Positions 35,497 to 43,910 of a stretch of DNA of 64,000 bases are shown piece after piece; the first letter of the stretch is position 1; each line of letters opens with the position of its first letter. A model generated the notes under the pieces. It did not search any database and had not been told where the DNA came from. It worked only from the letters and a program-made list of their open reading frames with translations. Source of the stretch: Chlamydiia bacterium (GTDB lineage: Bacteria > Chlamydiota > Chlamydiia > Chlamydiales > Simkaniaceae); assembly GCA_030429605.1 (NCBI GenBank), contig JAUIEV010000003.1, positions 186,001-250,000 on the forward strand. Reading direction: 5' to 3'. The position numbers were made by a program, and so were the translations under genes.

Positions 35497-38063
35497 CTCC
35501 CATGATGATGCAGTGGCACAGCTGCAAGGATCAATCAAAAGATGCTGTTTTACTGTTTCGCCTCGGAGATTTCTATGAAGCATTCTATGAAGATGCAGAA
35601 ATTTTAGCCCGAGATCTTGGCGTCACTTTGACGAAAAGACAAGATATTCCCATGGCGGGAGTCCCTTTTCATGCAGCCGAATCCTACATTGAAAAATTGG
35701 TCAAGAAAGGCCACCTCGTTGCCATTGCCGAACAGCTTGAAAATCCCAAAAATGTAAAAGGTATTGTTAAACGAGCAATTACTCGCACAGTTTCCCCAGC
35801 AACACTTCTATCTGACACCTATTTGGATGCAAAAAAAAGCAATTTTTTTGTTTCAATATCTTTTGACAAAACAGCTTTTGGTTTTGCTCGAATAGAGGTC
35901 TCTACCGGAAGATTTGAAATCGCTGAATACGACAACACAGCCACTCTTTTGGACGAGCTGTACAAAAGCAGTCCTGCTGAGATCCTCATACAAGAAAAAG
36001 CACTCGATCAGCTCACGCCTTTTCTCAATGAACTAAAGACCACGTTTGCAGCCAGAATAACAACAAAAGAAAACTGGCATTTTGATCCAACACTTGCGCT
36101 CAACAATATGACGAAACATTTTGCAGTGCATTCACTTGATGGATTTGGACTGAAGGGGTTTTCTTCCGGAGTAGCTGCCGGAGCTGTCCTTTTACATCAT
36201 GTTGAAGATGAGCTTTCGCTGTCACTAAAGCATGTCACCCGCATTTCTCCTTTGTCTATTGACTCATCAATGGTGATTGATCGAGCCACTCAAAAACACC
36301 TTGAACTCGTTTCTTCTCTCCAAACGACAGGCGCGCTCACACTCTTTTCTCATATGGATAAAACAACAACTCCAATGGGCGCTCGCCTCTTGAGAGAACT
36401 CATTATTAGACCTCTTCTCTCAATTGAACAAATAGATAATAGGCTTGATGGCGTGGAAGCTCTCCTCAAAAAGAGAGAAACGCTTTTTGCATTACTTGAA
36501 TCAACAAAATGCATTAAAGACCTTGAAAGACTCATGAGTCGGATATCAACCGGAATGTGTACTCCTAGAGACCTTTATGCACTTGCATGCTCTCTTGAAC
36601 ATATCAATCCTATAATTCAACTTATTTCAGAATTCCCTCAGGCAATTTTTGCCCGTATTCTCAAACAGCTTTCACATAAAACGCCAAAAGAACTGATTTT
36701 TTCAACCATTGTTCGGGAACCTCCTTTGAGACTATCAGATGGATATGTCATTAAAGAGGGTGTTGATTCCTCACTGGATGAATACAAACAGCTAAAAAAA
36801 GATGCGCAACAGTACTTGGCAGAGTACCAAGAGAAGCTAAAAAATGAACTCGATATTAAAACATTAAAGGTCGGGTACAGCAAATCTTTTGGATACTTTA
36901 TCGAAGTCTCAAAAGCACAAGCTTCTAAAATGCCTTCTACCTTTCAGCGACGTCAAACACTCGTCAATGGAGAACGTTTTCTCTCCCCAGAGCTCAAAGA
37001 ATTTGAGGAAAAAATACTCTCAGCAGATGAGCGTATTTCTGAAAAAGAACTCACTATTTTCAACGAATTGAAAGAGAATGTCTCTTCCTATCTTTCGGAA
37101 ATTATGGCCATTTCTCGTGGAGTTGCCGGACTCGACTGCCTACTTTGCTTCTCGCACCTTGCGTTTGAACATAAGTACACTCGCCCGATTCTGTGTGAAG
37201 AGCCGGGCATCGACATTGTAGCTGGAAGACACCCGATCGTCGAATCCACAAGAGAGAAAAATAGTTTTATCCCTAACGATACAACACTCAACCACACACA
37301 TCAATCTATGATGCTTATTACCGGTCCAAATATGGCCGGAAAATCGACCTACATTCGACAAGTCGCAATCATTGCGATCATGGCCCATATGGGCTGCTAT
37401 GTACCTGCAGAAAGCGCGAAGATTGGTCTTATTGACAAAGTATTTTCACGCATTGGTGCGAGCGATGATCTAGCACGTGGACAATCAACTTTTATGGTTG
37501 AAATGGCTGAGACAGCAAATATCTTGCACAATGCAACAAGTCGCTCACTTGTTATTTTAGATGAAATAGGGCGGGGCACAAGCACGTATGATGGAATAGC
37601 GATTGCTTGGGCTGTTGGCGAATACCTCCTCACAGCAAAACCACTTCCTATCCTGACTCTTTTTGCAACACACTACTCTGAACTCACAGCACTACATGAA
37701 AACTTCCCGGTAGCTCAGAACTACAGGGTAGCTGTGGAAGAGTCAAAAGAAGCGATTGTGTTTCTTCATAAGATTATTCGAGGAGGAACAGATAAAAGCT
37801 ACGGCATTCACGTTGCTTCGCTTGCAGGCCTACCAAAAAAAGCAATCACTCTCGCAAAAAGAAAGCTTCTTTCCTTAGAAAAAGCCCCCAAAGAGGGAGA
37901 CCATAGACAAGCACTACTCTTTCCTGTTGAAGACGAACCTCTGGATGATAAACCATCAGAGATTGAGGAACATTTACGAGAGATCAACATAGACGAGATG
38001 AGCCCGAAAGATGCGCTACTCCTCCTCTATACATTAAAAAACAAGCTCCATCCAACGTCTTAA
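35478..38063 (+). CDS. mutS: DNA mismatch repair protein MutS, probable AUC start
   Basis: Recognises mismatches and starts repair with MutL. The mismatch-binding F-x-E is in RLGDFYEAFYEDA, the Walker A in TGPNMAGKSTYIRQVA, the Walker B in LVILDEIGRGTSTYDGIA, and the ABC-type signature nearby. The C-terminal helix-turn-helix region ends at about residue 860. The first ATG (35502) gives MMMQWHSC and has no ribosome-binding site. Translated upstream, the frame reads TQKAVTP-MMMQW, which restores the conserved TPMM start of MutS. The only suitable codon is ATC at 35478, five bases after AAGGAG. The frame is closed by a stop at 35448. Boundaries use the ATC; the ATG alternative is 35502. Confidence 0.93.
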   Translation: MTQKAVTPMMMQWHSCKDQSKDAVLLFRLGDFYEAFYEDAEILARDLGVTLTKRQDIPMAGVPFHAAESYIEKLVKKGHLVAIAEQLENPKNVKGIVKRAITRTVSPATLLSDTYLDAKKSNFFVSISFDKTAFGFARIEVSTGRFEIAEYDNTATLLDELYKSSPAEILIQEKALDQLTPFLNELKTTFAARITTKENWHFDPTLALNNMTKHFAVHSLDGFGLKGFSSGVAAGAVLLHHVEDELSLSLKHVTRISPLSIDSSMVIDRATQKHLELVSSLQTTGALTLFSHMDKTTTPMGARLLRELIIRPLLSIEQIDNRLDGVEALLKKRETLFALLESTKCIKDLERLMSRISTGMCTPRDLYALACSLEHINPIIQLISEFPQAIFARILKQLSHKTPKELIFSTIVREPPLRLSDGYVIKEGVDSSLDEYKQLKKDAQQYLAEYQEKLKNELDIKTLKVGYSKSFGYFIEVSKAQASKMPSTFQRRQTLVNGERFLSPELKEFEEKILSADERISEKELTIFNELKENVSSYLSEIMAISRGVAGLDCLLCFSHLAFEHKYTRPILCEEPGIDIVAGRHPIVESTREKNSFIPNDTTLNHTHQSMMLITGPNMAGKSTYIRQVAIIAIMAHMGCYVPAESAKIGLIDKVFSRIGASDDLARGQSTFMVEMAETANILHNATSRSLVILDEIGRGTSTYDGIAIAWAVGEYLLTAKPLPILTLFATHYSELTALHENFPVAQNYRVAVEESKEAIVFLHKIIRGGTDKSYGIHVASLAGLPKKAITLAKRKLLSLEKAPKEGDHRQALLFPVEDEPLDDKPSEIEEHLREINIDEMSPKDALLLLYTLKNKLHPTS

Positions 38064-38091
38064 ACCCTTTCGATTGAGTGAGGATGCGTTT

Positions 38092-39300
38092 CTATGGTGT
38101 GCCAGACCTTTTAGCGGCAGCTGCTTTACCGATGAGGACAAATCCTCTTCTTGGAGCAATAGACCTTGCTTGAGCACCAGTTTCACTCAAAGTTCTTCCT
38201 AGAGGTGCACCTTCTTCTGCTAAAAGGCTCGTTAGCGAAGAGGCTGACGCAGCTCCCCCTTCAGAATGAGAGTAATCGACTCCAGTAAACATCCTCACGT
38301 CGAGAGCCTCTCCTTGACTGGTTGAGCTTGAAGAACTTGCTGCAAAATCTGCAGGTCGTCTTGGTTTTGGGCGGTGCATATCAACTGGCGGAGATTCATC
38401 AGGTCCAAGAATACGTAGAATGGCAGCACCATACGGCTCCCCTTCCTCATCCACTTCTTCTGCTTCAGGAATAGCTCCTTTCCTCAGTAAATCAAGAACA
38501 ACTTTCTCAATTTCTCGAATAGCTTCAGATTGGGACATAAATGCAAAAGGAAGGCAGACTACAATTTTTTTCTTTAATCTTTCGTGACGCATTTTTGTAA
38601 GGTGTTTTTTTAGTTCGACCTCACTGTCTGCAGTTCCTTCAAAAGAAGTTGAAACACTTTTTGAAAATGCTTTTACTGTCTTAGACATTTCTTTTACAAG
38701 GCTCGCTGCTTCGGTAGGGCTTTTCAAAAAACATTTTGAGAGAATACCGCCTAGCGAACCGTATCCTTCCTCAGGAAACATATCCATTATAAGAGAAATA
38801 TTGATCCAAAATCGTTCATCACCGGCAAGCTTTTGGATCAGTGGCCCAGAAGACATTTCCCTGGCATATCTCACAAAAGTATCGACGTCTTCCGGAGGTA
38901 AAGAGGCTACCACATTCGATTCAAGATGAGGGTCTTTTCGCTCACTCTTTACAATCAGGTTTGCTGCACCAAATCCATCTTGCAATGCATCGAGATATGC
39001 AGTTGCAGAAGAACATGATTTCATTCTTTTATCATTTAACGCTAAAATATGAACTCGATGTGCTAGAGCCTCAAGATGATTTTGTCTATGTGAATCTGAA
39101 AAAACATCCGGATCGATTATAGCATGCAGTGCTCCTGCAGAATCAGCCTCGTATCCCTCAAAACCTGGAACAGTGTTTACAGGATCCATGAATTGGGTTG
39201 CAAGGAAATCAATAGACGCATTCACAACAAATGTAGGAGGTTTCCCAGCTGATGAATCTGAAGGAATGTACCGTACGCACGTATCGGTTACTGCTGCCAT
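38092..39300 (-). CDS. unknown cytosol-like protein with Ser/Ala-rich low-complexity tail
   Basis: No recognised family. Residues 1-280 look folded and mixed alpha/beta (VNASIDFLATQFMDP, ILALNDKRMKSCSSATAYLD, EVELKKHLTKMRHERLKKKI). From about 290 the sequence turns to low complexity, with a Pro-rich stretch (PPVDMHRPKPRRPADF) and then ASSSSSTSQGE, GGAASASSLTSLL and AAAAKRS. It has no signal peptide and no membrane segment. This layout, with a folded body and a disordered Ser/Pro/Ala tail, is seen in type III-secreted effectors but is not proof. It lies between mutS and uvrC, where I do not recall such a gene in Chlamydiaceae. Start: ATG at 39300, with GAGGA upstream. Confidence 0.75.
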   Translation of the reverse strand: MAAVTDTCVRYIPSDSSAGKPPTFVVNASIDFLATQFMDPVNTVPGFEGYEADSAGALHAIIDPDVFSDSHRQNHLEALAHRVHILALNDKRMKSCSSATAYLDALQDGFGAANLIVKSERKDPHLESNVVASLPPEDVDTFVRYAREMSSGPLIQKLAGDERFWINISLIMDMFPEEGYGSLGGILSKCFLKSPTEAASLVKEMSKTVKAFSKSVSTSFEGTADSEVELKKHLTKMRHERLKKKIVVCLPFAFMSQSEAIREIEKVVLDLLRKGAIPEAEEVDEEGEPYGAAILRILGPDESPPVDMHRPKPRRPADFAASSSSSTSQGEALDVRMFTGVDYSHSEGGAASASSLTSLLAEEGAPLGRTLSETGAQARSIAPRRGFVLIGKAAAAKRSGTP

Positions 39301-39372
39301 ATTGTCCTCTCGTCTTTTTTATGGATATAGTATAGCATATTTTTCTGTAATCAACAACGAATAGTTTTTCAA

Positions 39373-41145
39373 GTGGATAAAGATAAATTACACGCAATCC
39401 CTTCAGATCCAGGCGTTTATATTATGAAAGACGCCTCAGGCAGTATTTTGTATATAGGTAAGGCGAAGTCCCTCTCTAAACGGGTAAAACAGTACTTCGT
39501 GCCGGGAAGAGACGGTCGAGAGATGGTTCCATACCTCACTCAAAAAGTGACTGATATTGAGACGATTATTGTTCCCAACGAAAAAGAGGCCCTTCTCCTT
39601 GAAAACACCCTGATCAAGAAGCATCAGCCTACGTATAATGTTCTCCTTAAGGATGATAAGACCTTTATAAGCATTGCCGTCACCACTTCAAAAAAGTGGC
39701 CGATGATTACCGTGGTGCGAGTAAAAGGAAAACCAGATGAAAAAAATCTTCATTTTGGCCCATTTACAAGCGCCCATGCAGCAAGAGAAACACTCAAAAC
39801 CATGCAAAAAATATTTCCGTTACGACAGTGTTCTGATGCAGAACTCTCCTCAAGAAAACGCCCATGTATTCTTTATGGCATCAAAAGATGCCTAGCGCCC
39901 TGCGTGGGAAAATGCACAGAAGAAGAATACCGCAGTCATGTAGAGAGAGCTATTTCATTTCTGCGCGGAGAAAACAAGGCTCTTGTCACAGCTCTTGAAA
40001 ACGAGATGAAAGCGGCATCAGAAGCATTAGAGTTTGAACGGGCCGGCGCTATTCACATGACTATTCGGCAGATTGAAGCGACTCTTTCTTCTAAAAATGC
40101 ACTTGTGCATGCAAGTAAAAAAGACTGCGACGTGTTTGGGATATATAGATCTCTTGAGGCTTTTTCTCTGGTGAAGCTTGTATTCCGCGAAGGTCGTATG
40201 ATCGGTGCTGAACCGTATTATTTTAAGCACATTGCTTCTGATGAAGATGAAGTGTGGGAAACATTTTTACTTCAACACTACCAACATGAAAAAACAATTC
40301 CAAAAGAAATACTCCTTCCTCGAACAATCAAACAAAAACACCTCATTGAAGAACTCATAGGAACACGGATTCATGTTCCGGAAAAAGGAGTGAAAAAACA
40401 ACTCCTTGAAATGGCACAAAAAAATGCAGCAAGCTCTTTTCAAGAAGAGTCTCAAGAGCGTGTCATTCTCAATGTTCAAGAAGTGCTTCACTTGAAAAAC
40501 CCTCCAGCACACATTGAATGTTTTGACACCTCAAACATCTCTGGAGCTGACCAAGTCGCATGCTCCGTTTCATATGTGGATGGAAAATATGACAAAAGCA
40601 AAACTCGACTCTATACAATAAAGGACCTCTCAAAAGGGGACGACTACGGAGCGATGAAAGAAGCATTAACAAGGCATTATAAAAAAGCAAAAGTGTATCC
40701 AGATCTGCTCATACTGGACGGCGGCAAAGGACAGCGAAACATTGCACTCGACGTACTTAAGGCTCTTGATATAGCTTCAATAGAAGTGATTGCACTAGCC
40801 AAAGATGAAAGCTTACACACAAAAGGAATTACACAAGAGAAAGTCTACCTCCCCTATTCTCAAGATCCAATTTATCTTCCATTGTACTCCGCCGAACTTC
40901 AACTTCTCCAGCGTATCAGAGATGAAGCACACCGCGTTGCAATTGGATTTCACAAGAAAAAGCGATCAAAACGCGTTATACAAAGTTCACTCGAAACAAT
41001 TCCAGGAATTGGACCAAAAAAGCGAAAAGCACTGCTGACACACTTTGGCAGCTTGAAGCGAATCAAAAATGCATCTAAAGATGAGCTCCAGGAGGTTTCA
41101 GAGCTAAATAGTGCTGATATCGATAGAATTTTAAAAATGGAATAG
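39373..41145 (+). CDS. uvrC: UvrABC excinuclease subunit C
   Basis: Makes the two incisions in nucleotide excision repair. The GIY-YIG nuclease domain is near the N-terminus (PGVYIMKDASGSILYIGKAK). A UVR helical motif lies at about residues 200-235 (ENEMKAASEALEFERAGAIH). The RNase H-like C-terminal nuclease (IECFDTSNISG, LLILDGGKGQ) and the tandem HhH end (LETIPGIGPKKRKALLTHFG) complete it. 590 residues. The GTG start at 39373 has no obvious ribosome-binding site. Near mutS, as in Chlamydia. Confidence 0.96.
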   Translation: MDKDKLHAIPSDPGVYIMKDASGSILYIGKAKSLSKRVKQYFVPGRDGREMVPYLTQKVTDIETIIVPNEKEALLLENTLIKKHQPTYNVLLKDDKTFISIAVTTSKKWPMITVVRVKGKPDEKNLHFGPFTSAHAARETLKTMQKIFPLRQCSDAELSSRKRPCILYGIKRCLAPCVGKCTEEEYRSHVERAISFLRGENKALVTALENEMKAASEALEFERAGAIHMTIRQIEATLSSKNALVHASKKDCDVFGIYRSLEAFSLVKLVFREGRMIGAEPYYFKHIASDEDEVWETFLLQHYQHEKTIPKEILLPRTIKQKHLIEELIGTRIHVPEKGVKKQLLEMAQKNAASSFQEESQERVILNVQEVLHLKNPPAHIECFDTSNISGADQVACSVSYVDGKYDKSKTRLYTIKDLSKGDDYGAMKEALTRHYKKAKVYPDLLILDGGKGQRNIALDVLKALDIASIEVIALAKDESLHTKGITQEKVYLPYSQDPIYLPLYSAELQLLQRIRDEAHRVAIGFHKKKRSKRVIQSSLETIPGIGPKKRKALLTHFGSLKRIKNASKDELQEVSELNSADIDRILKME

Positions 41146-41151
41146 TGAGAT

Positions 41152-41658
41152 CTATTTTTCCACAACTGTAAGGGTAAAAGGCCGTTCATAGCCGATTTTT
41201 CGAGCAAGGAGTGAGCCTAATTCAAACTGCACTTTTGAAAAAAATCCTTCCTTTTCATGCAGTGAGAAATCATGTAGTTCAAGTACAATATCAAGCGAGT
41301 TTTCCTTTCCTAAAATGATGTCATACACCGGATCTTTTCCCGGCATTTCCTTTTGAAAATATCGATGAACGTACTCTTCTATAACTCCCTTTTCTATGCT
41401 TACTTTATCGCATTCCATGGTCATTCGAACGTACCTCTTCTTATGCATGGCCCAGGAAATGGTTAAAAGAAGGAAAAAAAGAAGGAGTGCAAAAACAGCT
41501 ATATACCCGACATACCAAGGAGGTTGCATGAAAAATGCTGCAAGGGATCCCTGAAGGGCTGTAGAGAATGGAAGTACAAGAAACAACAAACTCTGAAGAC
41601 CAAAGAGAACAAGTAAAAAGACAAAAATGAGGGCATAAATATTCTGCTCAGTTCTCAT
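41152..41658 (-). CDS. AmaP-like membrane partner of the Asp23-family protein
   Basis: Two N-terminal membrane helices (ALIFVFLLVLFGLQSLLFLV and VGYIAVFALLLFFLLLTIS) and a soluble domain of about 100 residues. This is the layout of AmaP, the alkaline-shock membrane anchor that ties Asp23 to the membrane in Gram-positive bacteria. Similarity is by layout and neighbour rather than by motif, so the name is tentative. The start overlaps the Asp23-like stop by four bases, so the two products are made together. Confidence 0.65.
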   Translation of the reverse strand: MRTEQNIYALIFVFLLVLFGLQSLLFLVLPFSTALQGSLAAFFMQPPWYVGYIAVFALLLFFLLLTISWAMHKKRYVRMTMECDKVSIEKGVIEEYVHRYFQKEMPGKDPVYDIILGKENSLDIVLELHDFSLHEKEGFFSKVQFELGSLLARKIGYERPFTLTVVEK

Positions 41659-42143
41659 TCACCCTCTTCTTGATATGACGAGGCGAGCAAGCTTTCTTCG
41701 TCAGCATCCCAATCATCAAAATCATCTGATTCAACAGTGTCATGCTGCATTTCCGGAGGGTTTTCAGGAATAATACCTTTAAAAATGACATGAACACATG
41801 AAACATGTAGCCCTGTGAGTTTAGTGATTTCTTGTGCCACTTTTTCTTGGATTTCATCTCCTTTTTCAGGGATCGAAATACCATAAGCAACATTCACTTC
41901 AATTTTCACGCTCACAGCATGATTTGTTTGATCCTGTTCAATGTACACACCTTTTATTCTATCAGCACCATCGCGCCCAAGAATATGATCAAAAAGCGTT
42001 CCTCCTAAAAAAGAGACCCCTTCTATTTGTGAAAGACATTTGATAGCAATAGTCTGAAAAACCCGGCTTTCGATATCTCTTGTAAAGACGGTATCAGTCA
42101 ACGAAAAACGTTCTTCGCTTCCGGTCTCTTCCTGTTTTTCCAT
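41655..42143 (-). CDS. Asp23/Gls24 family envelope stress protein
   Basis: DUF322 protein of about 162 residues. The domain is visible from FTRDIESRVFQTIAIKCLSQ through VNVAYGISIPEKGDEIQEKV to TKLTGLHVSCVHVIFKGIIP, which follow the family's V.YG..I.......VQ..V......GL.V..V.V.V.GI pattern. The tail is acidic (ESDDFDDWDADEESLL). ATG at 42143 with AGGAG eight bases upstream is taken rather than 42203. The family is mainly Gram-positive, where it works with a membrane anchor at the cell envelope. Its role in chlamydiae is unknown. Confidence 0.85.
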   Translation of the reverse strand: MEKQEETGSEERFSLTDTVFTRDIESRVFQTIAIKCLSQIEGVSFLGGTLFDHILGRDGADRIKGVYIEQDQTNHAVSVKIEVNVAYGISIPEKGDEIQEKVAQEITKLTGLHVSCVHVIFKGIIPENPPEMQHDTVESDDFDDWDADEESLLASSYQEEGE

Positions 42144-42258
42144 AGAGTGATCTCCTTTCATGTAGACGACAAAGTGATATACCATACTTCGCATTTTAAT
42201 CAAAATTCCGTATACTGTGCTTTCTTGAATTTTTACTCTCTACCCAAGAAGGAATCAG

Positions 42259-42723
42259 ATGTCATATCATGAATTTGTCATGGAAAATCTTGAGCAAATC
42301 CTCTTCCTTTCAGTTCTCATGGGAGGACTTGCTGGATTTACAGCAAAAAGGAAAGGGAAAGATCCATTTTTTTGGTTTTTCGTCGGCGCGCTTTTTGGAA
42401 TGCTTGGTGTATTTTTTATTCTCTTTGCACCGACACGCAAGAAGAAACTCGCATACGTTGGCGGAGAAGTTACAAAAGAGCAGGCTCCTTTACCTCTCCT
42501 TTCACCTCCTTCATACACTTCTTTTGAAACGCGTGAGTGGTTTTACCTAACCGAATCAGAAGAGCAAAAAGGCCCATATTCCTTCGATGCCCTCCGACAA
42601 GCATGGCATACTGCCGCAATTGGAGCGAATACACTTGTTTGGAATGAAACACTTGAAAATTGGAAAGAGGTGCATACGATCCAAGGATTAGAAGATGCTC
42701 TTTTAGGATTTCCTGAAGAATAA
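42259..42723 (+). CDS. membrane protein with C-terminal GYF_2 domain
   Basis: Two N-terminal membrane segments (QILFLSVLMGGLAGFTA and FFWFFVGALFGMLGVFFILF) with a Lys-rich turn, then a linker and a GYF_2 domain: REWFYLTESEEQKGPYSFDA and ANTLVWNETLENWKEV. GYF_2 domains bind proline-rich or other peptide ligands and often stand on membrane proteins in bacteria. Ligand unknown. AGAAGGA nine bases before the ATG. Divergent from the Asp23-like gene. Confidence 0.85.
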   Translation: MSYHEFVMENLEQILFLSVLMGGLAGFTAKRKGKDPFFWFFVGALFGMLGVFFILFAPTRKKKLAYVGGEVTKEQAPLPLLSPPSYTSFETREWFYLTESEEQKGPYSFDALRQAWHTAAIGANTLVWNETLENWKEVHTIQGLEDALLGFPEE

Positions 42724-42750
42724 GGAAATCCAGAATCTTCCTGGGCACAA

Positions 42751-42783
42751 AAAAAACCGTAAAGGACTCTTCCATTACGGTTT
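42751..42783 (-). terminator. intrinsic terminator of rpmJ-rpsN
   Basis: On the minus strand AAACCGTAA and TTACGGTTT form a stem extended by GGA/TCC near the loop, followed by an uninterrupted run of eight Ts (plus-strand As from about 42749). It lies 33 bases after the rpsN stop. The plus direction, after the GYF_2 gene, has only three Ts and is a weaker candidate. Confidence 0.8.
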
Positions 42784-42816
42784 ACTCAGATGAAATGCCT
42801 GTATGAATGTGTGGGC

Positions 42817-43122
42817 TTACCAAGAAGCTTTAAACACACCAGGAATCATACCAGAATTCGCAAGCTCTCTAAAGCAAAGGCGAGAAAGTTTATACTTTCT
42901 AAGGTAGCCTCGGCATCGGCCTGTAAGTTGGCAACGATTTCTCAGACGAATCTTCGATGAGTTTTTTGGCATTTTATTTAGCTTGGTCATTGCTTCAAGC
43001 TTTTCTTCTTCAGAAGCTTCGAGGCTTCGAACAATTTTTTTGAGTTCTTCACGCTTCTCAAACTTGAGAGAAACGAGTCGCTCACGTTTTTTTTGTTTTT
43101 GGATGCTCGATTTTTTAGCCAT
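42817..43122 (-). CDS. rpsN: 30S ribosomal protein S14
   Basis: 101-residue zinc-free S14 of the head of the small subunit. [20 protein letters not shown] at the start and [20 protein letters not shown] with [17 protein letters not shown] at the end are diagnostic. It starts one base after the rpmJ stop, so the two form an operon that ends in a strong terminator. Confidence 0.97.
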   Translation of the reverse strand: MAKKSSIQKQKKRERLVSLKFEKREELKKIVRSLEASEEEKLEAMTKLNKMPKNSSKIRLRNRCQLTGRCRGYLRKYKLSRLCFRELANSGMIPGVFKASW

Positions 43123-43123
43123 A

Positions 43124-43258
43124 CTATTTCTTCGCAGGTCCTTTTTGTCGTTGTTTTCTGTTAGGATCTTTCTTGTTAATCACATAGAGTCGACCCTTTC
43201 TTCGAACAATTTTGTCTCCCTTAGTGGGATCCGCTTTCACTGATGCTTTCACTTTCAT
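43124..43258 (-). CDS. rpmJ: 50S ribosomal protein L36 (cysteine-free form)
   Basis: 44-residue protein read as [20 protein letters not shown], then [18 protein letters not shown] and GPAKK. It is the long, zinc-free form of L36, lacking the CCCH ligands, and very like the Chlamydia L36 as I recall it. It has 45 codons including the TAG stop at 43124. AAGG lies ten bases before the ATG. Too short for many gene callers. Confidence 0.95.
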   Translation of the reverse strand: MKVKASVKADPTKGDKIVRRKGRLYVINKKDPNRKQRQKGPAKK

Positions 43259-43331
43259 CGCATAAGCCTTATTTTTTCTTTTCCGAAGATGGTACATCCT
43301 TTACGATTATTATTCAATCGCATTTTTTTGA

Positions 43332-43360
43332 TTGTGTTATTGAAATGATTGAGGTATTAT
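43332..43360 (+). promoter_or_regulatory. candidate promoter of rpmH-rnpA
   Basis: TTGTGT (43332-43337), 17 bases and TATTAT (43355-43360), 28 bases before the rpmH ATG. Its -10 box overlaps that of the divergent rpmJ promoter. Confidence 0.45.
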
Positions 43361-43384
43361 ATTCGGAAAAATTTGACAGGTGAA
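43356..43384 (-). promoter_or_regulatory. candidate promoter of rpmJ-rpsN
   Basis: On the minus strand TTCACC (43384-43379), a 17-base spacer and a perfect TATAAT (43361-43356). This leaves a leader of about 90 bases before the rpmJ ATG. The -35 match is moderate. Confidence 0.4.
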
Positions 43385-43388
43385 GACG

Positions 43389-43523
43389 ATGAAAAGAACG
43401 TATCAACCAAGCAAGCGTCGACGACGCACAACTCATGGCTTTAGAACAAGAATGAAAACAGCGAACGGTCGCAGACTCATCAGACGCCAGCGACGAAAAG
43501 GACGACGCTCTCTTTCCGTCTAA
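43389..43523 (+). CDS. rpmH: 50S ribosomal protein L34
   Basis: 44-residue, very basic protein. It reads [20 protein letters not shown], then [20 protein letters not shown] and SLSV, matching L34 along its length. AGGTGA lies before the ATG. It stands immediately upstream of rnpA, the nearly universal bacterial arrangement. Confidence 0.97.
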   Translation: MKRTYQPSKRRRRTTHGFRTRMKTANGRRLIRRQRRKGRRSLSV

Positions 43524-43544
43524 CTCTCTACTTATTAAAGAGTT

Positions 43545-43910
43545 ATGACAGAGCTCGCTTTTCCAAAGAGTGCCCGACTGCGAAAGCGTCGGGACTACCT
43601 TCGATTCCACTCTGACAGTAAAAAATTTGTTGGCACATCCATCATAATTAGATATCGTTTCGGCAAAGAATTACCCCCTCGCCTGGGCATCACCGTAAAA
43701 AAAACATTTGGCAAAGCTGTTTTAAGAAATCATTTTAAAAGAAAAGTGAGAGAAGCATTTAGACACATAGCGCTAGAACTACAAAATCATCTAGAACTCT
43801 CTGTCATGCCAAAAGGGCCTAGCCAATCATTCGACTACGATCAAATTCAATCTGACTTGTTACGGTTTGCAACATATGTCAAAGGACAAACACTCTCCAA
43901 AGCTGAATGA
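43545..43910 (+). CDS. rnpA: ribonuclease P protein component
   Basis: Protein subunit that helps the RNase P RNA cut tRNA 5' leaders. The family's RNR segment is RNHFKRKVREAFRHI, and the N-terminal part shows LRKRRDYLRFHSDSKKFVGT. 121 residues. The 3' end overlaps the uvrD start by 35 bases, so uvrD translation is probably coupled. In most bacteria yidC follows here; the uvrD neighbour is unusual. Confidence 0.95.
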   Translation: MTELAFPKSARLRKRRDYLRFHSDSKKFVGTSIIIRYRFGKELPPRLGITVKKTFGKAVLRNHFKRKVREAFRHIALELQNHLELSVMPKGPSQSFDYDQIQSDLLRFATYVKGQTLSKAE

